Origin: Setomelanomma holmii
Lineage: Eukaryota > Ascomycota > Dothideomycetes > Pleosporales > Phaeosphaeriaceae
Length of the DNA: 64,000 nt
NCBI GenBank assembly: GCA_010015745.1
Contig: ML978227.1
Location: 62,001-126,000, forward strand
Reading direction: 5' to 3'
Made by a program: the position numbers and the translations under genes. Below, in pieces: positions 1 through 9,595 of the stretch (its first letter is position 1; the number at the start of each line of letters is the position of its first letter). The notes beneath the pieces were generated by a model. The model saw nothing but the letters and a program-made list of their open reading frames with translations, did not search any database and was not told the DNA's origin.

Positions 1-1414
1 GTGATGGACCACGTCATGGCAGCAACAGGAGGCGAATCATGTTTCTTATGCAACGCAATGTTGTATGATGCGAAATCATAATTCCGAATAGCATAAAGCT
101 CCCAGAGATGGGTAAAGCGTGCAAAAGAAAGGGCCCGAAATGCGTCGAAGTGGTGATAGCAGCGCCTCAATAAAGGGGTTTACCACAACCCAGGTGACAA
201 TAGCGAAAAACGCGCCTGCGTACAGTTGACCATGCGACAGCCCAACGTTGGGAACTGGTAAGCGCATATAAAGAGCCATAATGAGAAGTCAGTGATTTGA
301 AAGCCTTCAGCGTAGTACCGTTAAGACGTGAGTTGCCTCCGAACAATGGCACAAACCCATCCTTTAGTACAATTGGGACCTAAGCATTTGACACACAGAC
401 TTCGTCTGGACATGTTTCCTGGAGTCCGTAGGTCCTGACCAAGCTTCATTAGCCTCGATTGACCCCATATGCTACCCTACACGCTTTTTCCCCAGAGCAT
501 CGTATTGGCATTAGAGCGAGGGAAGTGGAGGATTTGATCTGCAACGGCCCGATACGCGCTTGCTGCATGTGTCATGAAGTCGGCATGCACCGCGATGAAA
601 ACCACCGATAGTTCAACCAGCTTCGTCCGAAGTGTGCCTTGGCGATTGAACGAGCTTCAAGAAGCTCACGAATGATTGTTGTAATGTGTCTGGTGGAGTG
701 AGATCGATGTGTCTCCTTAGAGTAGGGATGGGACGTGTGACTGTATGCGAACCGGTACGACGCCACGAGACAACATGATTATCGCAGTTTCTTGCATGGA
801 AGACCCTAGTCAGAACCACCTCGTATGTCTATCTTCTCTTGCAGATACTGTGAGACCTCTGGTACCGGAACGCTGCGAGAATTGCGTAAGATTTGGGGAT
901 CGTAAATCTTACGTCAAGAGCTTGACGTATAATGACACGATATGTATCCAAACTTTGCCAAGATATCCACCAGAATTAACAAAGAATCAACGAAAAGGAC
1001 AAGTATGCGGCAGTAGGCATTATTCGTCTCCAAGTGTATCATCGTAGAACTTGTTGCTGCCATGCACTGTCGAACGTTAGGTCCACATCCGAGATCGACA
1101 TGCCAACGAAGTATTGAGATCTTACCGTCTGAGAACATCGACCTATGCTAAAAGTCATCCCCTCTCACCCCATACGTCGCCCTGTCCCATATATCAACAT
1201 TCGCGATGGCCGGATCAACGGCTTCTGGCAATATCGCTATTGGCAACCTATGGAAGGTACCACAAATGCAGTGTCGCTTGAGCAGGCTATCCTGTGAATA
1301 ACCAACTGACAACGATTCTCCATGCAAAAGCTGAAATTCAAGCTCATCCATCGAAAATCGGGAAGATATCCATGGCTGGGTATTATCTAGGCGACGGTAA
1401 GACAGAAATTCTGC
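1..1414. other. Left-edge intergenic stretch, no gene supported
   Basis: All open frames here are under about 100 codons, overlap one another on both strands and show no recognisable family. The stretch is the 3' flank of the Clr5-domain gene that ends at 1415. I see no tRNA, tandem repeat or transposon end. Confidence 0.6.
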
Positions 1415-3787
1415 TTATACCGAGGCCCAGAGGGTGGCGAGATCTTCCCTTGGTGCCTGTGTTCTTCGTAAGTGAAGGTCCGACGTCTCTTCGACGGTCT
1501 GGTCCGATGGCGAAGTATTGACATAATGGCAGCGTACCGCAGCACCGTCTTCATCGTTGACAGCAATGTCATCGTCTGAATCGCCGTCATCGAACTGTAC
1601 TTCGCCCTCTGAAGCGTCCTCGTACATGCGCAGGATTCCACGGAATACCGCCCAGCCTGTTTGAGTTGGTACTTCCCAAGAGTGGAGTGCTTCGGCGCTT
1701 GAAAGTCGCTCAGCGAGGCCGGCAGGTGTAAGCTTCTCGTGGGCGCAAAGCACCTCTATATCATCAGCGTCGACAGTCTGGATGAGTGCTGCAATTGAAA
1801 CGTCGGCCGTGCTTCGAGGGTCGTGTCCGAATGATAGAAGACACAAGAGGGCGGCCAGAATTCCAAATAAATCCTCGTCCTGACAGCTGTGATTGGCCAA
1901 GTGAAATGCAGTGACTACCAGACTATGTAATGGTTGCAGTTGCATCTTTAAACCACACACGAAACAACGGCGGATGTAAAGTCCACTCGGAGTTTCTATC
2001 ATCCAGGAGTGGGGTAAACCTGCATTCAACATAGCGATGCTGTGACAGACTGCTTGCGTGGAGGTATGACAGAACTTGTGCTTCCAATCAAAAGGCGTGC
2101 AAGGCGTGCCATCACTGAGAAGTCGACGCATACAGGGAGAGTCGGCGTCCCACCGACCGCAGATATCCACTTCTTCTCCAGCAAATCTTACGTTGTCCTT
2201 CAACGATATATCAACATCGGCATGCTTCATTGAAGAGTGGGATTTGAGGATCGAGATCATCAAACTGTCGATAAGTGTATGCCCAGCCTCGTTCAGATAT
2301 ATCTCACGTGTTCTCGGGTATGGAAGATGTTGCAAGAGTTCTGCCACTACACCACAACACGACTTGTAGCCGTCCAGGTACTCTATTGCCAGATGCAGTG
2401 GAAAGATCGCCCCAAATGTATATTTGTTCGCCTGCAGCTTACTACTGATTTCATGAATCTGGTCGATGTTTCGACTCATAATGCTGAAGCCGAGAGCCTC
2501 AAGGAGGAGCTCATCTGGACAGCGTTGGGCTGCTTTAGCTATGCTCGGCACAGCTACCGGAAGATTCGCGGTAGGAACGGTGCTAAAGTCGTTGTGCTCA
2601 AGAGCATCTCGAAGACGAGTGGACAGAGGCGGCTTATGCTCATGCGCTGGCCATTGGGACCACGTTACTTCATCTCTCGGATCCTGGACGTATGGATCAC
2701 CAGGAGGCTCGACTTCCGGGAAGTCCTCGTAGATCACTTCTTCTACATGAATGAACCATCGACATAGGTTCAAAGGCTGAGGTTGATGGTCTTCTGATCT
2801 TGTGGTCTCGTGCAGAATGTCTGCTGGGGTTGCCGGCAGGCTGCGCGCATGTCGTGACCGGAATTGTTCAAAGTCGAGGAGCTGCGCCGTCCACGCCAGT
2901 GGTCCTCTGCCCCAATGCTTTGAGGTCTTGAAGCAAAAGAACCAGTACTGATATAGCCACTCGGACATGACCCTGTGATTTCGTCAACCTTGTGGCCCGC
3001 CAGGCCATAGCATACGCACTCTCTTTCCCTGCCATTCAAGGAGTTCAGAAGCCTATCGTGTTGTCCTTGCACAAAAAGATAGGCACGATCATTTTTGACT
3101 TTGTTGGCCAAAACTGATGCTGTCGGCGAACGAGCGTGCGGTGAGGCAGCGGTTGAGGGGGTATCAACAGAGATGTCACTGCCTGGAGTTGGAGCAGATA
3201 CCCCATGAGGAGAGGCATGGTCGAAGCCGCTTATATATGTTCGGCGCATGGATGCGAATGGAAGATTCCATTTCAAGAAGCTGTGACAGCTATCAGTATT
3301 GACAATGAGCTTCAGACATGGATCATCGCATACATGCTATTTGAGAAAGACAGTACCGGCCCATTTCCGCCGGTGCGAACTGCAGATGGTGTCTCAAGGG
3401 CCATGTTCTGTGTCTGGTCGCGAGCTTTCGATTTCCAGTACCTGCGCATTTTCTTCGACTCGACCGGCACACCGTGAAGGGTCACACTCGTGCTTGACTT
3501 GCCTGCACGAGCACGACTTTCGAAGGTTGCCGTGAGAGTCTCTTTCTTCGCACTAGAGAGATTCTTCCTCGACTTCCACTTCTTGAAGTGGTACTTGTAT
3601 TGGCTCTCTCTATTGATCATGGCTCGTAAGTGATACTTGAGAACGAGAGAATACTCTTCGAACGAATGACTTACACCATATCGAATCGATGTTCGTCTTT
3701 CATCGTAGTCACGACATCCGCGAGTTTCAGTCCCTTGTCGAGGTAGAGATGTTCGATGTATGGCTTCAACTCCTCCCAGCGATCCAT
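1415..3787 (-). CDS. Clr5-domain protein (735 aa, four exons)
   Basis: Exons on the minus strand are 3787-3675, 3609-3334, 3280-3020 and 2972-1415; the introns are 65, 53 and 47 bp with GT..AG ends, and the sum is 736 codons including stop. Residues 1-55 form a Clr5 domain: a W-E-x-L-K-x-x-I start, 'LYLDKGLKL', then 'ESQYKYHFKKWKSRKN'. The second half of the domain only reads correctly after removing intron 1, which supports that splice. The rest is a Ser/Thr-rich linker and a long alpha-helical region typical of the large, poorly characterised Clr5-containing families of filamentous fungi; an acidic stretch ('DDGDSDDD') lies near the C-terminus. The Clr5 domain is named after a fission yeast silencing factor, but function in these long proteins is unknown, and DNA or chromatin association is only inference. 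Start is the first ATG giving the complete domain. Confidence 0.8.
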
Positions 3788-4007
3788 GGCGGTCGATTCA
3801 AGGCTGATGCAAAAAGTTGGGTAGGTGTCAGCAGAACGCGAGAAGTGATGTGGGAGAACGAGACTGGAAAGTGACTGTGAAGCAGGTGTGTCGGCAGAGA
3901 GCTCTCTTATAAGGTCGTAAGCGAAGCGTCCCTCCCAAAAGCTTGTCGCACGAGGGAGGCTTGCACAGCCACAACCACAATGAGCAGGGGACGCGCCATT
4001 CATCTCC

Positions 4008-4040
4008 GCCAAGCTGAACAAAAGGGTACTGGCCATTCAG
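4008..4040. repeat. Degenerate 33-bp element, copy 1
   Basis: The copy reads GCCAAG..GAACAAAAG..GTACTGGCC..TCAG. It matches copy 2 at 27 of 33 positions, and its first 18 bases are identical to copy 3. It lies in the presumed 5' leader or promoter of the Clr5 gene. Confidence 0.55.
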
Positions 4041-4142
4041 AATCGAAGAGGAGATCGAAACTGGGCATGGACCTGGCTGGCGTTTGCCTGAATTGCCTGC
4101 AGGTCCCTCATGCATGCATAAGCGTAGAGTCCTGACCACCAT

Positions 4143-4175
4143 GCCAAGGCTAACAAAAGAGTACTGCCCAATCAG
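4143..4175. repeat. Degenerate 33-bp element, copy 2
   Basis: Same orientation as copy 1, about 135 bp away. Translated on the minus strand, copies 1 and 2 give related peptides (GQYPFVQLG and GQYSFVSLG), so an ancient duplicated coding segment is possible. Confidence 0.5.
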
Positions 4176-4510
4176 AACTACCACAATTTCGCCGGTATCA
4201 GACATTGTACAGAAGTGCGCCTGCACCTTGTACATGACAACGTCTGCGGCGTCCTGATGACGCATCAGACCTGAGATCCGAGATTGCATAGAGCAGCTGT
4301 GATAGATGCTGTCCAAAGAGACATGCACAAAACGTCGAAATTCTAGAGAGAAACACGCGTGTGGACGATACCGAAACGAACACATCCATACGTGTAAAAG
4401 CTAGAGCCCGTATGTCTAAAAGACCAACCATACCATAGGATTAATAAGCCGCCGGCCACCGTCAACCACGCTGGTCATCCCAGCGCAGGGATCCCTGCGG
4501 TACTCCCGCT

Positions 4511-4543
4511 GCCAAGCTGAACAAAAGGTGACGGCCCAATGTG
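4511..4543. repeat. Degenerate 33-bp element, copy 3
   Basis: The first 18 bases (GCCAAGCTGAACAAAAGG) are identical to copy 1; the rest is diverged but keeps GCCCAAT, as in copy 2. Confidence 0.5.
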
Positions 4544-6405
4544 AGTGCTAGATGTCGTTGCTTCTGCGAAGATATGAATTCGTTTCTATGCAGGTTGGTG
4601 GTATTGCGGAGGCTAGTCTCCTTGTCTGACAGTAAATTTTTCGACACCGGTATCGATGGTGCGGCAGTGATTGTGATTCAGCGCCGGGCAAGCTCGAATC
4701 GCTGTGAGGAGACCGTGACTGGACAGGCCGTCAGCGTGTGTGCAGCCATGCATGGTTGAAAGTATTTAAATCGTTCACTTCCCTCGCATCTCTCGACTAT
4801 CTCGTCAATCCACAACCCAGATACCTTAGGCTAGTCAAATATCGAAGACTTCCTCTCGCTTTCTCGTTGTTCTACGACCCGGTCGACGTGCCAACTATTT
4901 AGCAAGGATACTCTGCCCGGCATGACCAATAATCACACTTCAGTGTGAGTCTCGTGCCACAAAGCACTTTCTGTCGGGAGACCTATGCTAACTACGTTGG
5001 GTGACAGGAGGCATACGGGCCCATGCCTTCGGCTGTCGTCAAGCGGGAAAAGTTCTAGTGCATGCGAGCACCACCTTCGAATTATTGACATGTCGAGCAT
5101 CGAAGTCAAAAAGGATCTTGATCCAATGGAGCGGTTCCTCGCTGAAGGGCCGACTGAGCAAAGTACACTCTTCATCAGATGGGATACCGGCGAGCTGTCC
5201 ACCAGCAAAGGATGCACTTGCGAGGCCAACTCAGGTTCCACACGTGCGTGAGGGAAGGCAGGCAGGGTCGATGTTTCGGTTGTTCATCAACTGTGCAAAT
5301 GCGCTCCATGAAAGAAAGGATTGCTCGCTTAGCAGATGGTTTTGTTTCCAGTTCAAGATCACTCCATGGTAGAACGAATTGCTTGTTTGAGAAGTAGTCG
5401 TACTCAACCATTTACAAGGCATGTTCTGTCGAGATCTTCCAACTTCGGCATACCTCAATGACGGTTCTCCGCATAGTATCCATCGATGGTGTGAACCTTG
5501 ATGCAGTCCTACAGGTCGTTCGTGTGCGACGAGCTAATTTTGGGATTCTAGGCGACGATAATCGTGTCGTAGAAATTGGATAGATCCTGCTATTGCTGCA
5601 CATGAGCGAAGCATACCCAAAATGACCACTCAGCAGCAAAGAGCCGCTCGATCACAACGACACTCCCGCAGACAACATCCTCTTCATCCATCTTAAGCGC
5701 TATCAATGGCGCAACAACGATCCCGACCACGACAGCTTGCCCAAGCTTCCTACCTTTAGATACCGTAACTTGGAGAGGGAGGACATATATTGGAGTTCGC
5801 TGCGCATGGCCGTTCGAGTGTCCCATGGCTACCGCGCCAGACGTTAGAACGCGTCAAACATCGTGCAGCTCAACTGAGTCTCATGGCGCAGTTATTGCCG
5901 TGTATCTTCCAACCTCTTCCATTGCTATGATCCCAGAGATGACATACACCACATCTCCATCAACCATATATATCCTCGAAAGTGTGCCCGGTGTCCACGA
6001 GGTACGCGACGCGTGCTTAGCGATAACGGCGAAATTGGGATTGTCGCGTCGATTTGGCCATCGCGAATCGAAATGCTTTCCGTTACCAAGCGCTCTGAAT
6101 TTGCTGATGTTCTATTTCTACGGCCATGGCCTCACATCGAGTCATCGCGTCGTCGCATGGTGTTCGTGTCGCGAAGTTTTAAGATCGACCATTCGCTGAC
6201 GGGGCTGACTAAACACACGAGCAACCGTTACCAGCATAGACCGCCCAGATTCCACGAGAAATGTCCTCTGAAGCTCGGAAATTCCGTTACTCTTGATCTG
6301 AACACATAGTGCACGAAGTTATGGTGATCAGTGACGTGCTTTTCAACCGTTACAAAGATTCATCGTTTCGTATGCAGGTATATACAGTTATCATACACTT
6401 TCCCC

Positions 6406-9400
6406 TTACCACAACACCTCACAATTACACATCCTCACCTCCTCATAGTCTTTCCACGTCCTATCGCCCTTCGCTAACTCGGGCAACTCGCGCCTATGCC
6501 AACTTGTCGCAAACCTCCTGGCCTCATCCTCGTCGTCAAAATCAATTAGCCACCTATTGTACAAGCGGTTCATCGCAATTTGGTTCATGTGTTTAGCTTC
6601 ATCGGCGTCGCTGTGGTCATTGGTCCTGAGCAGAGAAGCGATGCCTGGGTCTTCGAAGGCGAATTGCATTTTGGCTTTGGCGGCTGTTTCGAAGTGGCTG
6701 TAAGCGCGTGGATTCGTCGTTGAGATGGGCTGCATGTGTGTTTTCAAATTGACGAGGTCACGAAGGCGGTGGATGGATGACGATGCCTCGTTGCGGAGGC
6801 TAAGTGCCAGGCCGCGATTGTAGGCGTCGCGTCTGAAGATCTTGAAGAGGTCGGAGCGGCTGGGTTCGTAGCCCTCGATGTGCATTAGAACCTTGTGAAT
6901 GCGGTTGCCCTTGTCATCGGTGTCAGGCACGATAGGCTTGTATCCGCCCTGTTCTAGCAGAGTGCGAAGAGCGGGGTGGTAGGGCTGCATGAGCGTTCGC
7001 ATTGTCATGGCGTGCTCCGTGGGCTTGAGGACGTACGATGCGCTTAGGGCGCCTACATCTTCGCCTCCTTCGAGGAAACCTGTTGGTGGGGGAATGGCTG
7101 AGAGGATACTAGAAGGCTGATGGAGCGCGGCGAGCTTGTGAATGCGGGTGGCGTTGTTCTGATAGGCATGTGCAGACGCTGGAGATTCGAAAAGGAGGTA
7201 GTAAAATGGTAGGCGTTCCAGGCTGAGCGGATCACGACCGGGAATGACTTTGACAAAGTCGCCATCGCGGTTCCATCCTTCGAGATGCTGGCCTTTAGGA
7301 GCGAGGCGGCGAAAGTCAACCTCGGTCAATTCGGTGCTACAATGTTCGAGCTGTAGCACCGTGATCTGCTCTCCAGTTCGATCTAAAGACTGCGCTATTT
7401 GCTCCTTCATGTTTCTGGGTTTGTCGACAAGTGCCCGACGTATGAGTTTGTCTGACTTTGGCGGATCGAGCTTATGGTATTTCTCTCCCTGTTTGTCATC
7501 CCGAGATGCTGGTGCAATGCTCACTTCCGGGAAGAGTTCCTCCAATAGTGATTGTTCGCTGAGCTCCTCCTTCTCCACTGCTGCAGGCTGCAATAGTGTC
7601 GAGTCTGCCAGTGAACGCCCGTCTTTTGACTGCGACACAGAGTCGGTTGGCCGAGAGGCATCTTGCGACTCATGCGGTGGCTCTTCTACTTGTGTGTGTG
7701 CAGGAAGTTTTAGGTGATCCGGCGATTTCATTGACCGGGAATGCGTGTGAATATGTCGCGCAAGCCTTTGCCCAGTGCTTCTCTCATCTAAGCTCCGCTC
7801 ACTGGAACCCATGGCAAGCCCGCTGTCGTCAGAAGCAGGATCGCCATATATCCTCGAGTCGGTGGTATCGTGGAAGTATTCGCTGGAATCCGTCTTGTGC
7901 TCTTTCGAAAGAGTAAGCCTCTGGAACACCGCCTTGTTGTGTTCCGCAACACGGGCTTGTGAAGATGCTACTTGTTCGATTGCGGATACAACTTCTTTCT
8001 TCCCGCTGGATGGACTAGACTGCTTCGCAGATCCAGAGAGGCGGGGCTCCAGCGATCGATTGAGGTTGTGGCGGACAAAGTGGTCTTGGATGCCTTTCAA
8101 TGCCAGACGCATTCTGTCGTCATTCTCAGACTCCGCTTGTGCGGCCATGACGCGAAGGCGATCACGAAGCAGAGACTTTAGAGGTGCTACTACTGGAGAC
8201 CTCATGCCTTCAATGGTGCTAGTGAAGTCGACGAGCGCAATAGCCATGCGACGATAATTGACGTTGATCAACTCGATCACCGACAAACGTTCGCGTATTA
8301 AACCGCTGACACTGGCACCTCGGTACGCTTTCACTCTGCTCAGGGTGTAAAAGTCGTTGTTTTCTAGTGCGTCCCTTGCGACAATGGCTAGTCGTGTCCG
8401 AATCAACGATATGATAGACGCGCCCACCCGAGGCATATCCCGCTCGAGCTCTGTTGCAATGCTAATGAGCTTTGTAGTAGACATGCGATAATCGCGTCTG
8501 GCAAGCCTCAGCACTCGCTCGGCTTCAGAAATGCTATGAATAATGTGGCGCGGCGTAGACACCGCAGGAATTTCAAGCACTGAACGTTTGCTGGATCGTA
8601 CAGCAGTCCGGGTGATTTTCACTCTGTGTGAGCGCTTTCCAGTCGAGATTACGACATCAGCGCCAGGTTGCGCAGCAGCCGCCCCTTTGCCATTTTGCCC
8701 AGCCAGCGTCTCCTGCAATTTTTTGACTTGTTCGAATAGGCTGTGTAGTTGCTGTGCAATAGCTTCTCGGTCGGTCTTGTCTACCTCTGGAGCAGATTCT
8801 TGAGAGACGTTGGCATTCCGAACCTCCCCTTGTGGATCATCTCCACGCGTGTCGTTGGTCGGTAGCTTGACGCGTTGGATACTTGGATATTTCAGTGGTG
8901 ATGGCGACCCCATATGTGTTCTATGCTTTGTGATTCGGTGTGGCTGGACTTGCTCCACGTGAGATTTTCTGGGACGTGACCTCTGCTCAAGAAGATCTAC
9001 AGCTGCAGTGCCTTTTGTCACTAGAGCGATCTTCTCCACTGCCGATGTCTCAATTCGCTCCCCTCCTGCATGTCTATCAGTTTTCTTCGCAGAGGACTGA
9101 ACAGCTGCTTGCGTATTCGGTTTGGGAGGTTCGACGGGCGATGTTGTTGCTTGCGACTCTCGAGAAGAGGTGTCAGACCCGAGACTGTATACACTGTCTA
9201 TTGCCGCTTTCCACCACGTCTTCTGCTCCTGCCTGTTGGCAGACTCATTGCGGCGCACCCCGGATGGGCTCTGTGAGTGGTCATCGCTGCGGTTTGGGAC
9301 CCTGATGTGGGGACTGGAGGAGGCACGGCGGACGGGATGGGCGCGCCATGGGGGATAACATGGCCGCAAATGTCGTGGCAGAAGCGGCGGTGGCATCAAT

Positions 9401-9519
9401 TGCTGGCTGGCGTCACATTGCAAGCTTTTGGCCGTCTGCTCAACGCGATGCTCTCGAGAGCTCCACGAACTTTTGCGCTGGTGTACCGAATCAGGACTAG
9501 CCTCAGCTCGCTTAGTCAT
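6406..9519 (-). CDS. Conserved fungal hypothetical protein (about 1,037 aa)
   Basis: This is a single uninterrupted frame. I start it at the ATG at 9519-9517. The frame stays open back to about 9660 but has no ATG there, and that part runs antisense into the first exon of the neighbouring ATPase gene. The N-terminal third is polar, Ser/Arg/Gln-rich and probably disordered. A helical region follows at roughly residues 350-470. The C-terminal 330 residues are better ordered and include a possible RRM-like fold: a beta strand 'ITVLQLEHCS' and, further on, 'PFYYLLFESPASAHAYQNNA'. It ends in 'CNCEVLW'. I do not recognise a named family. A role in mitochondrial or RNA biology would be a guess from the RRM-like segment alone. 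Confidence 0.75.
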   Translation of the reverse strand: MTKRAEASPDSVHQRKSSWSSREHRVEQTAKSLQCDASQQLMPPPLLPRHLRPCYPPWRAHPVRRASSSPHIRVPNRSDDHSQSPSGVRRNESANRQEQKTWWKAAIDSVYSLGSDTSSRESQATTSPVEPPKPNTQAAVQSSAKKTDRHAGGERIETSAVEKIALVTKGTAAVDLLEQRSRPRKSHVEQVQPHRITKHRTHMGSPSPLKYPSIQRVKLPTNDTRGDDPQGEVRNANVSQESAPEVDKTDREAIAQQLHSLFEQVKKLQETLAGQNGKGAAAAQPGADVVISTGKRSHRVKITRTAVRSSKRSVLEIPAVSTPRHIIHSISEAERVLRLARRDYRMSTTKLISIATELERDMPRVGASIISLIRTRLAIVARDALENNDFYTLSRVKAYRGASVSGLIRERLSVIELINVNYRRMAIALVDFTSTIEGMRSPVVAPLKSLLRDRLRVMAAQAESENDDRMRLALKGIQDHFVRHNLNRSLEPRLSGSAKQSSPSSGKKEVVSAIEQVASSQARVAEHNKAVFQRLTLSKEHKTDSSEYFHDTTDSRIYGDPASDDSGLAMGSSERSLDERSTGQRLARHIHTHSRSMKSPDHLKLPAHTQVEEPPHESQDASRPTDSVSQSKDGRSLADSTLLQPAAVEKEELSEQSLLEELFPEVSIAPASRDDKQGEKYHKLDPPKSDKLIRRALVDKPRNMKEQIAQSLDRTGEQITVLQLEHCSTELTEVDFRRLAPKGQHLEGWNRDGDFVKVIPGRDPLSLERLPFYYLLFESPASAHAYQNNATRIHKLAALHQPSSILSAIPPPTGFLEGGEDVGALSASYVLKPTEHAMTMRTLMQPYHPALRTLLEQGGYKPIVPDTDDKGNRIHKVLMHIEGYEPSRSDLFKIFRRDAYNRGLALSLRNEASSSIHRLRDLVNLKTHMQPISTTNPRAYSHFETAAKAKMQFAFEDPGIASLLRTNDHSDADEAKHMNQIAMNRLYNRWLIDFDDEDEARRFATSWHRRELPELAKGDRTWKDYEEVRMCNCEVLW

Positions 9520-9595
9520 GGTGACCTTTCCATCATCGTTACCTGTGGGCAGAGAGTAGTCACAGTTGTTGATCTGCAGATACTTGATCCGAAAA
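9520..9595. promoter_or_regulatory. 76-bp shared divergent promoter gap
   Basis: Only 76 bp separate the ATG of the minus-strand hypothetical gene (9519) from the ATG of the AFG2-like gene (9596). Their transcripts must overlap or share a bidirectional promoter in this gap and the flanking coding sequence. No TATA box is obvious. Confidence 0.45.

Larger units (their letters stand above)
3788..6405. other. Long intergenic region with degenerate repeats
   Basis: This 2.6 kb region holds no gene I can support. Next to the Clr5 gene it contains three copies of a degenerate 33-bp element (4008-4040, 4143-4175, 4511-4543) and a TATA-like stretch around 3905-3914 that could serve the Clr5 promoter. 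Frames at 3828-4385 (-) and 5825-6199 (+) are open but show no family features. The 3' part is the downstream flank of the gene ending at 6406. Confidence 0.55.

Noticed and set aside
3828..4385. 185-codon minus-strand frame upstream of the Clr5 gene
   Set aside because: No family features, overlaps the degenerate repeats and other frames, and has no splice partner that extends it convincingly.
5590..6199. Opposed small frames (78 and 124 codons)
   Set aside because: Neither shows conserved motifs or a plausible intron-linked continuation; composition looks non-coding.
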